From Streptomyces lavendulae subsp. lavendulae (GTDB lineage Bacteria > Actinomycetota > Actinomycetes > Streptomycetales > Streptomycetaceae), in NCBI RefSeq assembly GCF_002803845.1, contig NZ_CP024985.1, positions 1,984,001-2,048,000 of the forward strand: a DNA stretch of 64,000 nt. Reading direction: 5' to 3'. Positions 34,753 through 43,375 of the stretch are shown here, in pieces. The position numbers and the translations under genes were made by a program. Position 1 is the stretch's first letter. Each line of letters opens with the position of its first letter. The notes under the pieces were generated by a model. That model made no database searches. It saw nothing but the letters and a program-made list of their open reading frames with translations, and was not told the origin of the DNA.

Positions 34753-35757
34753 ATGCGCATCGGGCTCATCGGGACGGGCCGGATCGGCTCCTTCCACGCG
34801 GCCGCGCTGGCCCGCCGGCCGGACGCCGGTTCGCTGCTGCTCGCCGACGCCGACCCGGCGCGGGCCGCCCGGCTCGCCGACCGGCTGGGGGCGACGGCCG
34901 CGCCCTCCGTCGAGCAGGTCTTCACCTGGGGCGTGGACGCGCTCGTGGTGGCCTGCGCCACCGAGGGACACGCGGAGCTGGTGGTCCGCGCGGTGCGCGG
35001 CGGGCTGCCGGTGTTCTGCGAGAAGCCCGTGGCCCCGGACCTGGAGCGCACCCTGGCGGTGCTGCGCGAGGTGGCCGCCGCCCGCGGGGTCCTCCAGCTG
35101 GGCTTCATGCGCCGTTTCGACGCGGGCTGCCGCACCGCGCGGGAGCTGGTCCGTTCGGGTGCCCTGGGCCGGCTGCACACCGTACGGACCATGACGGCCG
35201 ATCCCGCACCGCCGCCCGCCGCGTACCTGGCGACCTCCGGCGGGCTGTACCGGGACTGCATGGTGCACGACTTCGACATGGTGCGCTGGGTGACCGGGCG
35301 GGAGGCCGTGGAGGTGTACGCGGCCGGCTCGGACGCGGGGCCCGCCGCCTTCCGGGAGGCCGGTGACGTCGACACGGCCGCGGCCCTGCTCACGCTGGAC
35401 GACGGGACGCTGGTCAGCAGTACGGCCACCCGCTGCAACGGCGCCGGGTACGACGTGCGGATGGAGTTCGCCGGGGAGCTGGACCAGGTCTCCTCGGGGC
35501 TGGACGACCGTACGCCGATCGCCTCGACGGAACCGCACGGCCCGCCCCCGGCGAGCAAGCCCTGGGGCGGGTTCCTGGAGCGGTTCGGTCCCGCTTACGA
35601 GGCCGAGCTGGGGGCCTTCGTCAAGCTGGTGCGCGGTGAGGGGCCCAACCCCTGCGACGGCCGGGAGGGGCTGGCCGCGTTCCGGATCGCGGAGGCGTGC
35701 GAGCGCTCCCGGCGCGAGCGCCGCCCCGTGCGGCTGGAGGAGCTCCCGGATCTCTAG
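34753..35757 (+). CDS. Gfo/Idh/MocA-family oxidoreductase
   Basis: A 334-residue NAD(P)-dependent sugar or inositol dehydrogenase. The Rossmann motif is GLIGTGRIGSFHAAAL, the cofactor-binding EKPV appears as FCEKPVAPDL, and catalytic residues fall in GGLYRDCMVHDFDMVRWVTG (D and H) and the preceding Lys of CEKP. It most resembles inositol 2-dehydrogenase-type proteins in the MVHDFDMVRW segment. It diverges from the sugar ABC operon across 183 bases, so it may oxidise the imported sugar. Confidence 0.9.
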   Translation: MRIGLIGTGRIGSFHAAALARRPDAGSLLLADADPARAARLADRLGATAAPSVEQVFTWGVDALVVACATEGHAELVVRAVRGGLPVFCEKPVAPDLERTLAVLREVAAARGVLQLGFMRRFDAGCRTARELVRSGALGRLHTVRTMTADPAPPPAAYLATSGGLYRDCMVHDFDMVRWVTGREAVEVYAAGSDAGPAAFREAGDVDTAAALLTLDDGTLVSSTATRCNGAGYDVRMEFAGELDQVSSGLDDRTPIASTEPHGPPPASKPWGGFLERFGPAYEAELGAFVKLVRGEGPNPCDGREGLAAFRIAEACERSRRERRPVRLEELPDL

Positions 35758-35823
35758 GGCGGGCATGCGGGCCACAGTAGGGCGGATGATCACCCGGCCA
35801 GGAGGCGATTCCCGGACATTCGC

Positions 35824-36735
35824 TCAGGCCGCGGCGCGCCGTCCCCAGGCGGTGCCGGCCAGGACCAGCCCCGCGCCCACCAGGCCGAGGGGCCCCGGGT
35901 GCTCGCCGCCGAGGACGATGCCCGCGGCGGCGGCCCACAGGGGCTCGGTGCCGAGGAGCAGGCTGACCCGCGAGGGCGAGGTCCTGCGGACGGCCCACAT
36001 CTGTACGAAGAAGGCGAAGAGGGTGCACAGGACCGAGAGGAAGGCCAGCCCGGCCCACTGGCCCGGCCCGAGGCCGGCGGCGGCCGCCCAGGGCGAGTCG
36101 CCGGTCCCCGGCAGGGCTGCCAGCAGGGCGAAGACCAGGACGGCGCTGCCGAGCTGGACCGTGGTCAGGGAGAGGGAGTCCGCGTCCTGGACGGCCTTGA
36201 TCCGCGCCATCAGCAGGACGTGCGCGGTACGGGCGAGGGCGGCGCCGAGGATCAGCAGGTCACCGGCGCCGGGCGCGGTGAACCCGGCGCCCTGGGTGAG
36301 CAGCACGACGCCCGCGACGCAGACGGCGGCGGCGCCGAGGAAGGCGGCCGAGGGGGCGGTGCGGCGGACGGCGGACTCGGCGAGCGGGGTGAAGATCATG
36401 GTCAGGCTGATGATCAGCCCGGCATTGGTGGCGGAGGTGTGCACCACCCCGTAGGTCTCCAGCAGGAAGATCCCGCCGAGTACGAGGCCCAGCGCCGCGG
36501 CCCCGCGCAGCTGCGCGGGGCTCAGCACCCGCAGCCGCCGCCACCCGGCGAGGACGAGGACGGGCAGCACGAGCGCGAAGCGCAGCACCAGCACCGCGAT
36601 CACGGTGTGCGGGGCCGTGACCCCCTTGGCCGCGAGGTAACTTCCGCCCCAGACGACGGCGACGAGCAGCACGGGCAGGTCCGCGAGCCGGGCCCGGCGG
36701 GGCGCGAGGGCGGGGGTGGCGGCGAGGGTGGACAC
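35824..36735 (-). CDS. EamA/DMT-family transporter
   Basis: A 303-residue inner membrane protein with ten predicted helices in two EamA repeats. Typical segments are LPVLLVAVVWGGSYLAAKGVT near the N-terminus, ALGLVLGGIFLLETYGVVHTSATNAGL and, in the second half, ALLAALPGTG and PSRVSLLLGTEPLWAAAAGI. This superfamily exports amino acids, nucleosides or drugs; the substrate here is not evident. GTG 36735 starts the protein. It converges on the dehydrogenase gene with a 66-base gap. Confidence 0.9.
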   Translation of the reverse strand: MSTLAATPALAPRRARLADLPVLLVAVVWGGSYLAAKGVTAPHTVIAVLVLRFALVLPVLVLAGWRRLRVLSPAQLRGAAALGLVLGGIFLLETYGVVHTSATNAGLIISLTMIFTPLAESAVRRTAPSAAFLGAAAVCVAGVVLLTQGAGFTAPGAGDLLILGAALARTAHVLLMARIKAVQDADSLSLTTVQLGSAVLVFALLAALPGTGDSPWAAAAGLGPGQWAGLAFLSVLCTLFAFFVQMWAVRRTSPSRVSLLLGTEPLWAAAAGIVLGGEHPGPLGLVGAGLVLAGTAWGRRAAA

Positions 36736-36860
36736 CGGGGCGGCTCCGACTGCGGGAAGGGAGTGGAGACGGCGGCGGCTCGCACGGATGCGGGCTCACG
36801 GTAGCCGAGTCGATCTTCCCGGTCGAGCGTTTTGCGGGCCGGGGCCGCCCCCGCGCGGGC

Positions 36861-37478
36861 TCAGTCCGCGAAGCTCCCGAAGGTGGCGCGGCCCGTCGGC
36901 CGGTAGGTGTGGATGGCGATGCCGGAGCCCGTGGTGCGCGAGCCGGCCGGCGCGAAGGCGGTGGGCAGCCCGCCGGTCGAGAACAGCCGGCGGCCCGTGC
37001 CGAGGAAGACGGGGAAGACCAGCAGGTTCAGCTCCTCGACGAGGTCCCGCGCGAGCAGCCACTGCGCCAGCTGCCCGCTGCCGTGCACCTGGAGCTCCCC
37101 GTCGGTGGCGTCCTTGGCGCGGACGACCTCCGCCTGGAGGTTCTCGCCGTCCACCACGGTGGCGGGGGTCCAGCCCGGGTCCTTCAGGGTGGTCGAGGCG
37201 ACGTACTTGGGCAGCCGGTTGAGGCGGCTCGCGACCGGGTCGGCGGGGTCGTCGTGCCGCGGCCAGTGGGCGGCGAAGATCTCGTAGGTCCGCCGGCCGA
37301 GCAGGAAGGCCCCCGCCCGCGCGAAGACCTCCTGGATGAACTCCCCCATGCCCTCGTCCGCGTACGGCACGACCCAGCCGCCGTACTCGAACCCGCCGCG
37401 GGGGTCCTCGGCGGGCCCGCCGGGGGCCTGCATCACTCCGTCGAGGGTGAGGAAGGTGGTGAGGGTCAGCTTGCCCAT
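36861..37478 (-). CDS. Dihydrofolate-reductase-like (RibD C-terminal) protein
   Basis: A 205-residue protein of the RibD_C/DHFR superfamily: MGKLTLTTFLTLDGVMQAPG at the start, AFLLGRRTYEIFAAHWP for cofactor binding, and LQVHGSGQLAQWLLARDLVEELNLLVFPVFLGTGRRLF at the C-terminus. Such stand-alone proteins are common in actinobacteria and rarely have a known substrate. AAGGAG precedes the ATG. No operon partner is obvious. Confidence 0.88.
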   Translation of the reverse strand: MGKLTLTTFLTLDGVMQAPGGPAEDPRGGFEYGGWVVPYADEGMGEFIQEVFARAGAFLLGRRTYEIFAAHWPRHDDPADPVASRLNRLPKYVASTTLKDPGWTPATVVDGENLQAEVVRAKDATDGELQVHGSGQLAQWLLARDLVEELNLLVFPVFLGTGRRLFSTGGLPTAFAPAGSRTTGSGIAIHTYRPTGRATFGSFAD

Positions 37479-37676
37479 GGCACTGCGCTCCTTGGGTGTC
37501 GGCGCCCGGCCCGTATGCCGTGCACCGGTTCAGACTCCCCCGCCGTCCGGAACTCATCGGTGCGGCGCGCGCGGAGGCGGACCGCGTGTCCGCCGCGGGG
37601 GTGCTCCGCCGCGGGGGGCCCGGAGACGCCCGCGGGGCACACCGCGTGCGGTGCGCCCCGGGGGGAGCGTGCTCGC

Positions 37677-37702
37677 GCCCCGGGGGTGTCGGCCCCCGGG
37701 GC
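37677..37702 (-). terminator. Terminator of the allantoin operon
   Basis: GCCCCGGGGG (37677-37686) and CCCCCGGGGC (37693-37702) form a perfect 10-bp stem with a 6-base loop, 22 bases after the allantoicase stop. Confidence 0.75.
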
Positions 37703-37723
37703 GGTCGGTGGGGCGGGGTGGCG

Positions 37724-38836
37724 TCAGCCGCCCAGCTCCTGGTGACGGGCGGCGTGCGCGGCCGCGCCGGCCTCCGTCAGCGAGCCGAACAGGCGCAGCC
37801 GGGAGAAGCCGCCGTCCGGGAAGATGTCGATGCGCACGTGCGTGCCGACCGCCGGGGCGTCGAGCACGAAGCGGTGGTTGGTGTCGGGCTGCAGGCGGGT
37901 GCGCGGCAGGAACTCGGCCCACTCGCCCTCCTCGCCCGTCTTGACGGACAGGGAGGCCCAGCCGGCCGAGTTGCCCTTGAGGTAGGCGGTGTCGATCTCG
38001 ACGGCGCGGATCTCGGACTCGGCGACGAGCTGGTAGCGGATCCAGTCGTTGCCGTTGTCGCGGCGGCGGGCGGTCTCCCAGCCGTCGTCCATCTTGCGGG
38101 AGCGGCCCGGGTTGATGGTGTTGGTCGGCGGCGAGTAGAAGCGGTTGGACGCGTCCTCGACCGAGCCGCCGTTCTCCAGGGCGACGACGTCGAAGGTGCC
38201 GAGCGCCGCGAGCCACTTCGGGTCGGGGCGGACCTCGCCGTAGACGCGGATGCGGGCGACGCCGCCGTCCGGGTGCTGGTTGAGGCGCAGGTGCGTGAAG
38301 CGCTGCTCGACGTCGACCTCGAAGCCGTTGGCCGCGTGGCCGCCGACGGGGGTGCGCTCGACGAGGGTCGTCCACTTGACGTCCTCGGACAGCAGCTCCT
38401 CGGCGGTCGGGGAGCCGGGTACCGAGGCGGCCTGTACGGACACGGCCTGCGGCATGTTGCCGCGGAAGTGGGCGGTGTCCACGACGATGCCGCGGATGAC
38501 GCCGGGGGCGCCGAGGCGGATCAGCGCGAAGTCGTGGTCCTCGGCGGTCGGCCAGGGCTGCTCGGCGGACACGCCGCGGCGGCGGCGGGTCTCCCAGCCG
38601 TCCATGACCTTGCCCTTGTGGCCGAAGTGCTCGGGGTCGAAGTGCGGGGCCTCGGCGATGAGGAGGTTCTCGCGCTCGGCGAAGAACTCGTCGTTGGCGG
38701 CGATGACACCGGCGCCCAGTTCACGGGCGGCGAGGTTCGCGTACTGGGTGAAGGAGAAGTCCGTGGTGCGGTAGTCCGCGTACGGGTCGCCGCCCCCGTA
38801 CGGGTTCGCGTTACCGGTGAAGGAAGGAATCGCCAC
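37724..38836 (-). CDS. alc: Allantoicase
   Basis: A 370-residue enzyme cleaving allantoate to ureidoglycolate and urea. The protein consists of two jelly-roll repeats of about 160 residues with the paired signatures GKVMDGWETRRRR and SRKMDDGWETARRRDNGNDW, and LVDTAHFRGN/EIDTAYLKGN-type strands. The GTG start at 38836 is 2 bases after the allantoinase stop, so the two are a tight operon. A strong terminator follows. Regulation by the divergent AllR is expected from the known Streptomyces system. Confidence 0.94.
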   Translation of the reverse strand: MAIPSFTGNANPYGGGDPYADYRTTDFSFTQYANLAARELGAGVIAANDEFFAERENLLIAEAPHFDPEHFGHKGKVMDGWETRRRRGVSAEQPWPTAEDHDFALIRLGAPGVIRGIVVDTAHFRGNMPQAVSVQAASVPGSPTAEELLSEDVKWTTLVERTPVGGHAANGFEVDVEQRFTHLRLNQHPDGGVARIRVYGEVRPDPKWLAALGTFDVVALENGGSVEDASNRFYSPPTNTINPGRSRKMDDGWETARRRDNGNDWIRYQLVAESEIRAVEIDTAYLKGNSAGWASLSVKTGEEGEWAEFLPRTRLQPDTNHRFVLDAPAVGTHVRIDIFPDGGFSRLRLFGSLTEAGAAAHAARHQELGG

Positions 38837-38838
38837 TG

Positions 38839-40182
38839 TCAGTTCTGCCTTTCAAGGAGGAGGCCCGTGGGCTCGGTCGGGATGCCGTGGTCGGCGATCT
38901 GCGTACCGCGCAGCCAGGTGGACTTCACGACGCCGTGCAGGGTCTTGCCCGCGTACGCCGTGACCTGGTTGCGGTGGTGCAGGTGCGCCGGGTCCACGGT
39001 GAAGGTCTCTTCGGGGGCCAGGACGGCGAAGTCGGCGTCGCGGCCGGCCTCGATGGCGCCCTTGGCGGCCAGTCCGGCGATGGCGGCCGGGGCGGTGGAC
39101 ATCCAGCGCGCGACCTCTTCGAGGGTGCGTCCGCGCTTCCTGGCCTCGGTCCAGATGGCCGGCAGGCCCAGCTGGAGGGAGGAGATGCCGCCCCAGGCGG
39201 TGGCGAAGTCGCCGGTCTTCAGGTCCGCGGTGGAGGGCGAGTGGTCGGAGACGATGCAGTCGATGGTGCCGTCGGCGAGCGCGTCCCACAGGACGTCCTG
39301 GTTGGCGGCCTCGCGGATCGGCGGGCAGCACTTGAACTCGGTGGCGCCGTCGGGGACTTCCTCGGCGGTGAGCGTCAGGAAGTGCGGGCAGGACTCGACG
39401 GTGACGGCCACGCCCTCGGCCTTGGCCGCGGCGATCAGGGGCAGCGCGGAGGCGGAGGACAGGTGCAGGACGTGCACGCGGGCGTTCAGCCGCTTCGCCT
39501 GGGCGATCAGGTTCTGGATCGCGGTGTTCTCGGCGTCCTGGGGGCGGGAGGCGAGGAAGTCGGCGTACTTGGGACCCGGGTTCTGCGGGGCGGACTCCAG
39601 GTGGTGGGGGTCCTCGGCGTGCACGATCAGCAGGCCGCCGAAGCCGGTGATCTCGGCGAGCGAGGTCGCCAGCTGTTCCTGGTCCAGCAGCGGGAACTCG
39701 TCCACGCCGGAGGGCGACAGGAAGCACTTGAAGCCGTAGACGCCGGCGTCGTGCAGCGGGCGCAGGTCCTTGACGTTGTCCGGCAGGGCGCCGCCCCAGA
39801 AGCCGACGTCCACGTGGGCCTTGCTGCGGGCGACCTCCTGCTTGACGCGGAGGTGGTCCACCGTGGTGGTCGGCGGGAGGGAGTTGAGCGGCATGTCGAG
39901 GATCGTGGTGATGCCGCCGGCGGCGGCCGCGCGGGTCGCCGTCCAGAAGCCCTCCCACTCGGTGCGGCCGGGGTCGTTGACGTGCACGTGGGTGTCCACC
40001 AGACCGGGGAGCAGGACGTCGTCGCCGAAGTCCTCCAGCCGGGCTCCGGCCGGTACTTCGGCGTCGTGTGCCAGCACGGCCGTGATCTTCCCGCCGGCGA
40101 CGGCGACCGAGGCGGCGCGCGTCCCCTCGGGGGTGATGACGCGCGTCGAGCGCAGTACCAGTTCCACAGCCACGTCGGCCAC
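38839..40182 (-). CDS. allB: Allantoinase
   Basis: A 447-residue amidohydrolase that opens allantoin to allantoate. GTG 40182 is chosen because GGAGG lies about 5 bases before it; an upstream extension of eight codons is possible. Metal ligands are in [12 protein letters not shown] (HxH), carboxylated Lys in [11 protein letters not shown], and His in IVHAEDPHH and HVLHLSS. The catalytic Asp lies in CIVSDHSPS. It is the first gene of the allB-alc operon and diverges from allR over 326 bases that contain putative AllR sites. Confidence 0.94.
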   Translation of the reverse strand: MADVAVELVLRSTRVITPEGTRAASVAVAGGKITAVLAHDAEVPAGARLEDFGDDVLLPGLVDTHVHVNDPGRTEWEGFWTATRAAAAGGITTILDMPLNSLPPTTTVDHLRVKQEVARSKAHVDVGFWGGALPDNVKDLRPLHDAGVYGFKCFLSPSGVDEFPLLDQEQLATSLAEITGFGGLLIVHAEDPHHLESAPQNPGPKYADFLASRPQDAENTAIQNLIAQAKRLNARVHVLHLSSASALPLIAAAKAEGVAVTVESCPHFLTLTAEEVPDGATEFKCCPPIREAANQDVLWDALADGTIDCIVSDHSPSTADLKTGDFATAWGGISSLQLGLPAIWTEARKRGRTLEEVARWMSTAPAAIAGLAAKGAIEAGRDADFAVLAPEETFTVDPAHLHHRNQVTAYAGKTLHGVVKSTWLRGTQIADHGIPTEPTGLLLERQN

Positions 40183-40200
40183 CGGAACCTCCCCATCTAC

Positions 40201-40216
40201 TTCCACAGAGCGAAAT
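40201..40216. promoter_or_regulatory. Putative AllR operator near allB
   Basis: TTCCACAGAGCGAAAT matches the site at 40310-40325 at 12 of 16 positions and fits TTCC-N7-GGAA with one mismatch. It lies 18 bases upstream of the allB start, positioned to block the promoter. Confidence 0.5.
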
Positions 40217-40232
40217 TCAACGTTCTGTTGAC
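40216..40232. promoter_or_regulatory. TTCAAC-N5-GTTGAC inverted repeat
   Basis: TTCAAC (40216-40221) and GTTGAC (40227-40232) are inverted half-sites with one mismatch at the outer base. Read on the minus strand it gives a TTGAA element that could be part of the allB promoter. Confidence 0.4.
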
Positions 40233-40309
40233 GGAGTCTTCACCCCGATCGGGGGCCAGTCAAGAGTCGCCGGACGGACCGCCCACCCCGGCGAGCCGCA
40301 ATTGGATGT

Positions 40310-40325
40310 TTCCACAGGATGGAAT
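40310..40325. promoter_or_regulatory. Putative AllR operator in the allB-allR gap
   Basis: TTCCACAGGATGGAAT has the inverted half-sites TTCCA and TGGAA separated by five bases, in keeping with IclR-family operators such as those of AllR. It lies about 128 bases from allB and 184 from allR. Confidence 0.5.
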
Positions 40326-40508
40326 TAAGATTTCACTATCCAGAATGTAGCTATCACCACCGGATGCCGGACGGGTAACTTCCGAAGGACGTCCGCCACC
40401 GGACAAACCGGCTCTGACCGGCGGGGACGGCCGGGCCCCGGCTCTAGGGCCGACGCCGACCGACCGGTAGGCTGCTTCCTTGCCTGCCAGCACCGAAAGG
40501 ACCGCGCC

Positions 40509-41312
40509 GTGCCGACGTCCAGCGCCAGCACCACCGACGCTTCCGCCAAGCCCACCGCCGCCAGCGGTGGCGTCCAGTCCCTTGAGCGCGCCTTCGATCT
40601 GCTCGAACGCATGGCCGACGCCGGGGGCGAGGTCGGCCTCAGCGAGCTCTCCGCCGCCAGCGGACTGCCGCTGCCGACCATCCACCGCCTGATGCGCACC
40701 CTCGTCGCGTGCGGCTACGTACGCCAGCAGCCCAATCGACGGTACTCCCTCGGCCCCCGGCTGATCCGCCTCGGCGAGTCCGCCTCGCGGCTCCTGGGCA
40801 CCTGGGCCCGCCCCTACCTCGCCCGGCTGGTCGAGGAGACCGGCGAGACGGCGAACATGGCCCTGCTCGACGGCGACGAGATCGTCTACGTCGCCCAGGT
40901 GCCGTCCAAGCACTCCATGCGCATGTTCACCGAGGTCGGCCGCCGCGTGCTGCCGCACTCCACCGGCGTGGGCAAGGCCCTGCTCGCCCACACCCCCGCC
41001 GACGAGGTGCGCGCCCTGCTGGCCCGCACCGGGATGCCGGCCGCGACCGAGAAGACCATCACCACGCCCGAGGGCTTCCTGGAGGCCCTGGAGCAGGTCC
41101 GCGCGGTGGGCTACGCGGTCGACGACAACGAGCAGGAAATAGGAGTCCGCTGCCTGGCCGTGTCGGTGCCGAACTCGCCGACCGCCGCCGCGATCTCCAT
41201 CTCGGGTCCGGCGGGGCGCGTCACCGAGGCGGTGGCGGAGTCCTTCGTGCCGATCCTCCAGGGGGTGGCCGCCGAGCTGTCGGTGGCGCTCCAGAGCCAG
41301 AACCCGGCCTGA
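40509..41312 (+). CDS. allR: IclR-family regulator AllR
   Basis: A 267-residue repressor. After an Ala/Ser/Thr-rich 20-residue leader, residues about 22-80 are an IclR winged helix (GVQSLERAFDLLERMADAGG, LSELSAASGLPLPTIHRLMR). The effector domain (about 95-260) has ANMALLDGDEIVYVAQVPSK, LPHSTGVGKALLA and the YAVDDNEQEIGVRCLAVSVP motif with the conserved GxRCxA cysteine. Position next to allantoinase and allantoicase, and with malate synthase nearby, matches the S. coelicolor AllR locus, where allantoate/allantoin-pathway metabolites relieve repression. Start GTG 40509. Confidence 0.9.
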   Translation: MPTSSASTTDASAKPTAASGGVQSLERAFDLLERMADAGGEVGLSELSAASGLPLPTIHRLMRTLVACGYVRQQPNRRYSLGPRLIRLGESASRLLGTWARPYLARLVEETGETANMALLDGDEIVYVAQVPSKHSMRMFTEVGRRVLPHSTGVGKALLAHTPADEVRALLARTGMPAATEKTITTPEGFLEALEQVRAVGYAVDDNEQEIGVRCLAVSVPNSPTAAAISISGPAGRVTEAVAESFVPILQGVAAELSVALQSQNPA

Positions 41313-41415
41313 CCGGCCCCGCGGGCGGGCGACCCGCCGAAACGGCCCCGGCGTCCAGGGCGCGCTCCTGCGCGAGGGGCCACCGGGGCCCCCGCGGAAT
41401 GAGTACGGTCTGCTC

Positions 41416-42675
41416 ATGCACAGCATCGCGGTGGAGCAGCAGCGGGGGCACGTACTCCTCATAGCGGGGGACGCCGCAGTGCGCCGCCGCGCCGTCCAGG
41501 TCGCGCCGAGCGCCAATCTGGCCGCGCTGGGGGTGGTGCCCGTACCGGTGCTGCTGGACAGCACGGTCCCCAGCGACACCACCTACCTCGACGGGGCCCG
41601 CGACCCGAACACCGTGCTGACCCGGCTGCGGACGGCGGCCGCCACACCGGGTCCGCTGCTGGTCTACCTGTCCGGGCGGCTGACCGTCGACCGCCGCGGC
41701 CGGCGGCTGCACCTGTGCCTGGCGGGGACCACGGCGGCCAGCGTCCGCCACACCGGCCTGCCGTGGGAGTGGCTGGGCTCCGAGCTGCGCGAGCGGCCGG
41801 CCGGGCTGACCACCGTGCTGCTGGACCTCGCGGCGGACAAGGCCGCCTGGCCGCTGCTCCAGGAGTACGGCAGCCTGCCCGCCCCGCCCTCCGTCGAGGT
41901 GTACGGGGTGGTGGCGCCCCCGGGATTCGCGGGCGGCGGCAACGGGGTGAGCGGCTACACGCGGCAGTGGATCGAGCAGCTGCGCAGCAGCCCCGGGCGG
42001 CCGGACAACCTGCGGCTGCACGCCCTCGCGGTGGGCGCCGCCGCCCTCCCCCCGGGCACCCTCGTCCTCCCGACGGCCCGCGAACTCGCCGCCCGCCCGG
42101 CGGAGGCCCCGGGGCGGGCCGGGTACGGAGGGGGCGTGCCGGACGGTGGGCCCTCGCGCCGCCGGGAGAGCGGTGCGGACGGAAAGCGGGACGGCGTCCA
42201 CGCGGTCGCCGGGGACGGCGCGCGGGAGCTGCCGGGCGGGGGGCCGGATCCGCGGCCGCACATCCACGCGCTGGCCACCGCGGGCCGCCACGCCGAGGCG
42301 GACGCGCTCGCGCAGGCGTGGGAGGCGCACGTGCTGCGGGCGTACGGGCCCGCCTCGCCGGAGGCGACCCACTGGACGGAGATCCGCGCCGACCTCGCCC
42401 GCATGGCGGGCGACTTCCGGCTCGCGACCCGGCTGTGGACCGGCGTCGGAGTGAGCCGGCTGGCCCGCCAGTCCCCCGACGCCCCCGAGGTCAAGGGCGC
42501 CGCCGCGGGCGCCCTGTACTGCTGGACCCAGCTCAAGGACCGGGCGGCGGCCGCCGAGGCCGGCCCGGAGCTCATCCGGCTCCTGGGGGCCCTGCCCTCG
42601 CTCGACCCCCGCCACCTGGAGCTGGCCCGGCAGCGCCTGGAACTCCTCCGGGACGCCACCCCGATCGGCCGCTGA
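41416..42675 (+). CDS. Degenerate caspase-like protein with helical C-terminus
   Basis: A 419-residue soluble protein. Residues about 10-215 follow the caspase/peptidase C14 plan: a core strand LLVYLSGR where the catalytic His of the usual SGHG is replaced (R88), then DRRGRRLHLCLAGT, then LTTVLLDLAADKAAW where the LDCC cysteine motif is replaced by Leu-Ala (138-139). Both catalytic residues are therefore missing, so it should be non-proteolytic. A low-complexity Gly/Arg/Asp segment spans about 230-275. The C-terminal 140 residues look like TPR-type helices (ATAGRHAEADALAQAWEAHVL). It may act as a scaffold. Alignment to the caspase fold is from motif reading only. Confidence 0.65.
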   Translation: MHSIAVEQQRGHVLLIAGDAAVRRRAVQVAPSANLAALGVVPVPVLLDSTVPSDTTYLDGARDPNTVLTRLRTAAATPGPLLVYLSGRLTVDRRGRRLHLCLAGTTAASVRHTGLPWEWLGSELRERPAGLTTVLLDLAADKAAWPLLQEYGSLPAPPSVEVYGVVAPPGFAGGGNGVSGYTRQWIEQLRSSPGRPDNLRLHALAVGAAALPPGTLVLPTARELAARPAEAPGRAGYGGGVPDGGPSRRRESGADGKRDGVHAVAGDGARELPGGGPDPRPHIHALATAGRHAEADALAQAWEAHVLRAYGPASPEATHWTEIRADLARMAGDFRLATRLWTGVGVSRLARQSPDAPEVKGAAAGALYCWTQLKDRAAAAEAGPELIRLLGALPSLDPRHLELARQRLELLRDATPIGR

Positions 42676-42682
42676 ACCCCGG

Positions 42683-43375
42683 CTAGGCCGCGACGACCGG
42701 GTCCGGGTTCTGGACCAGGCGGCCGTCCGTGATCGTCGCGGCGCGGTCCATCCGGTCCAGGTGGGCGTGGTCGTGCGTGACCAGCACCGTGGCGGTGGAC
42801 CGCTCGCGCGTGAGGGTGACCAGCAGGTCGAGCACGGCCGCGCCGCGCTCGTGGTCCAGGGCGCTGGTGGGCTCGTCGACCAGCAGCACGGTCGGCTCGT
42901 TCATCAGCGCGCGGGCGATGTTGACGCGCTGGCGCTGGCCGCCCGAGAGCTGGTGGGGCCGCTTGTCGGCCTTGTCCGCGAGGCCGACCGCGTCCAGCAG
43001 CTCCAGGGCCCTGCGGCGCAGCTGCCGGGAGGGCCGGCCCGAGAGGTGGGCCATCACCTGGAGCTGCTCGACGGCGGTGAGCGAGGCCAGCAGGTTGGGC
43101 TGCTGGAAGACGATGCCGATCTTCTCCCGGCGCAGGGCCGACTTCTCGGCGGCACCCATCCGGGTGGTCTCCCGGCCCGCGACGACGACCGCGCCGGAGT
43201 CCGGGGTGACCAGGGTGGCGGCGACGGCCAGCAGGCTGGACTTGCCGGAGCCGGACGGCCCCACGATCGCGGTCAGGGTCCCGGCCGGAACCTCCAGCGA
43301 CACGTGATCGAGGGCCGTGAGGCGGCCGTCGCCGTCGGGGTAGGTGAGCGTGACGTCGTGGACGAGGAGGGTCAT
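42683..43375 (-). CDS. MacB/LolD-type ABC ATPase
   Basis: A 230-residue ATPase: Walker [11 protein letters not shown]-loop IVFQQPNLLASL, signature LSGGQRQRVNIARAL, Walker [14 protein letters not shown]-loop LVTHDHAHL. It belongs to the class that powers MacB-like exporters or peptide-sensing transporters. The ATG overlaps the permease stop by four bases, so both are one complex. The gene ends 7 bases from the convergent caspase-like gene. Confidence 0.92.
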   Translation of the reverse strand: MTLLVHDVTLTYPDGDGRLTALDHVSLEVPAGTLTAIVGPSGSGKSSLLAVAATLVTPDSGAVVVAGRETTRMGAAEKSALRREKIGIVFQQPNLLASLTAVEQLQVMAHLSGRPSRQLRRRALELLDAVGLADKADKRPHQLSGGQRQRVNIARALMNEPTVLLVDEPTSALDHERGAAVLDLLVTLTRERSTATVLVTHDHAHLDRMDRAATITDGRLVQNPDPVVAA

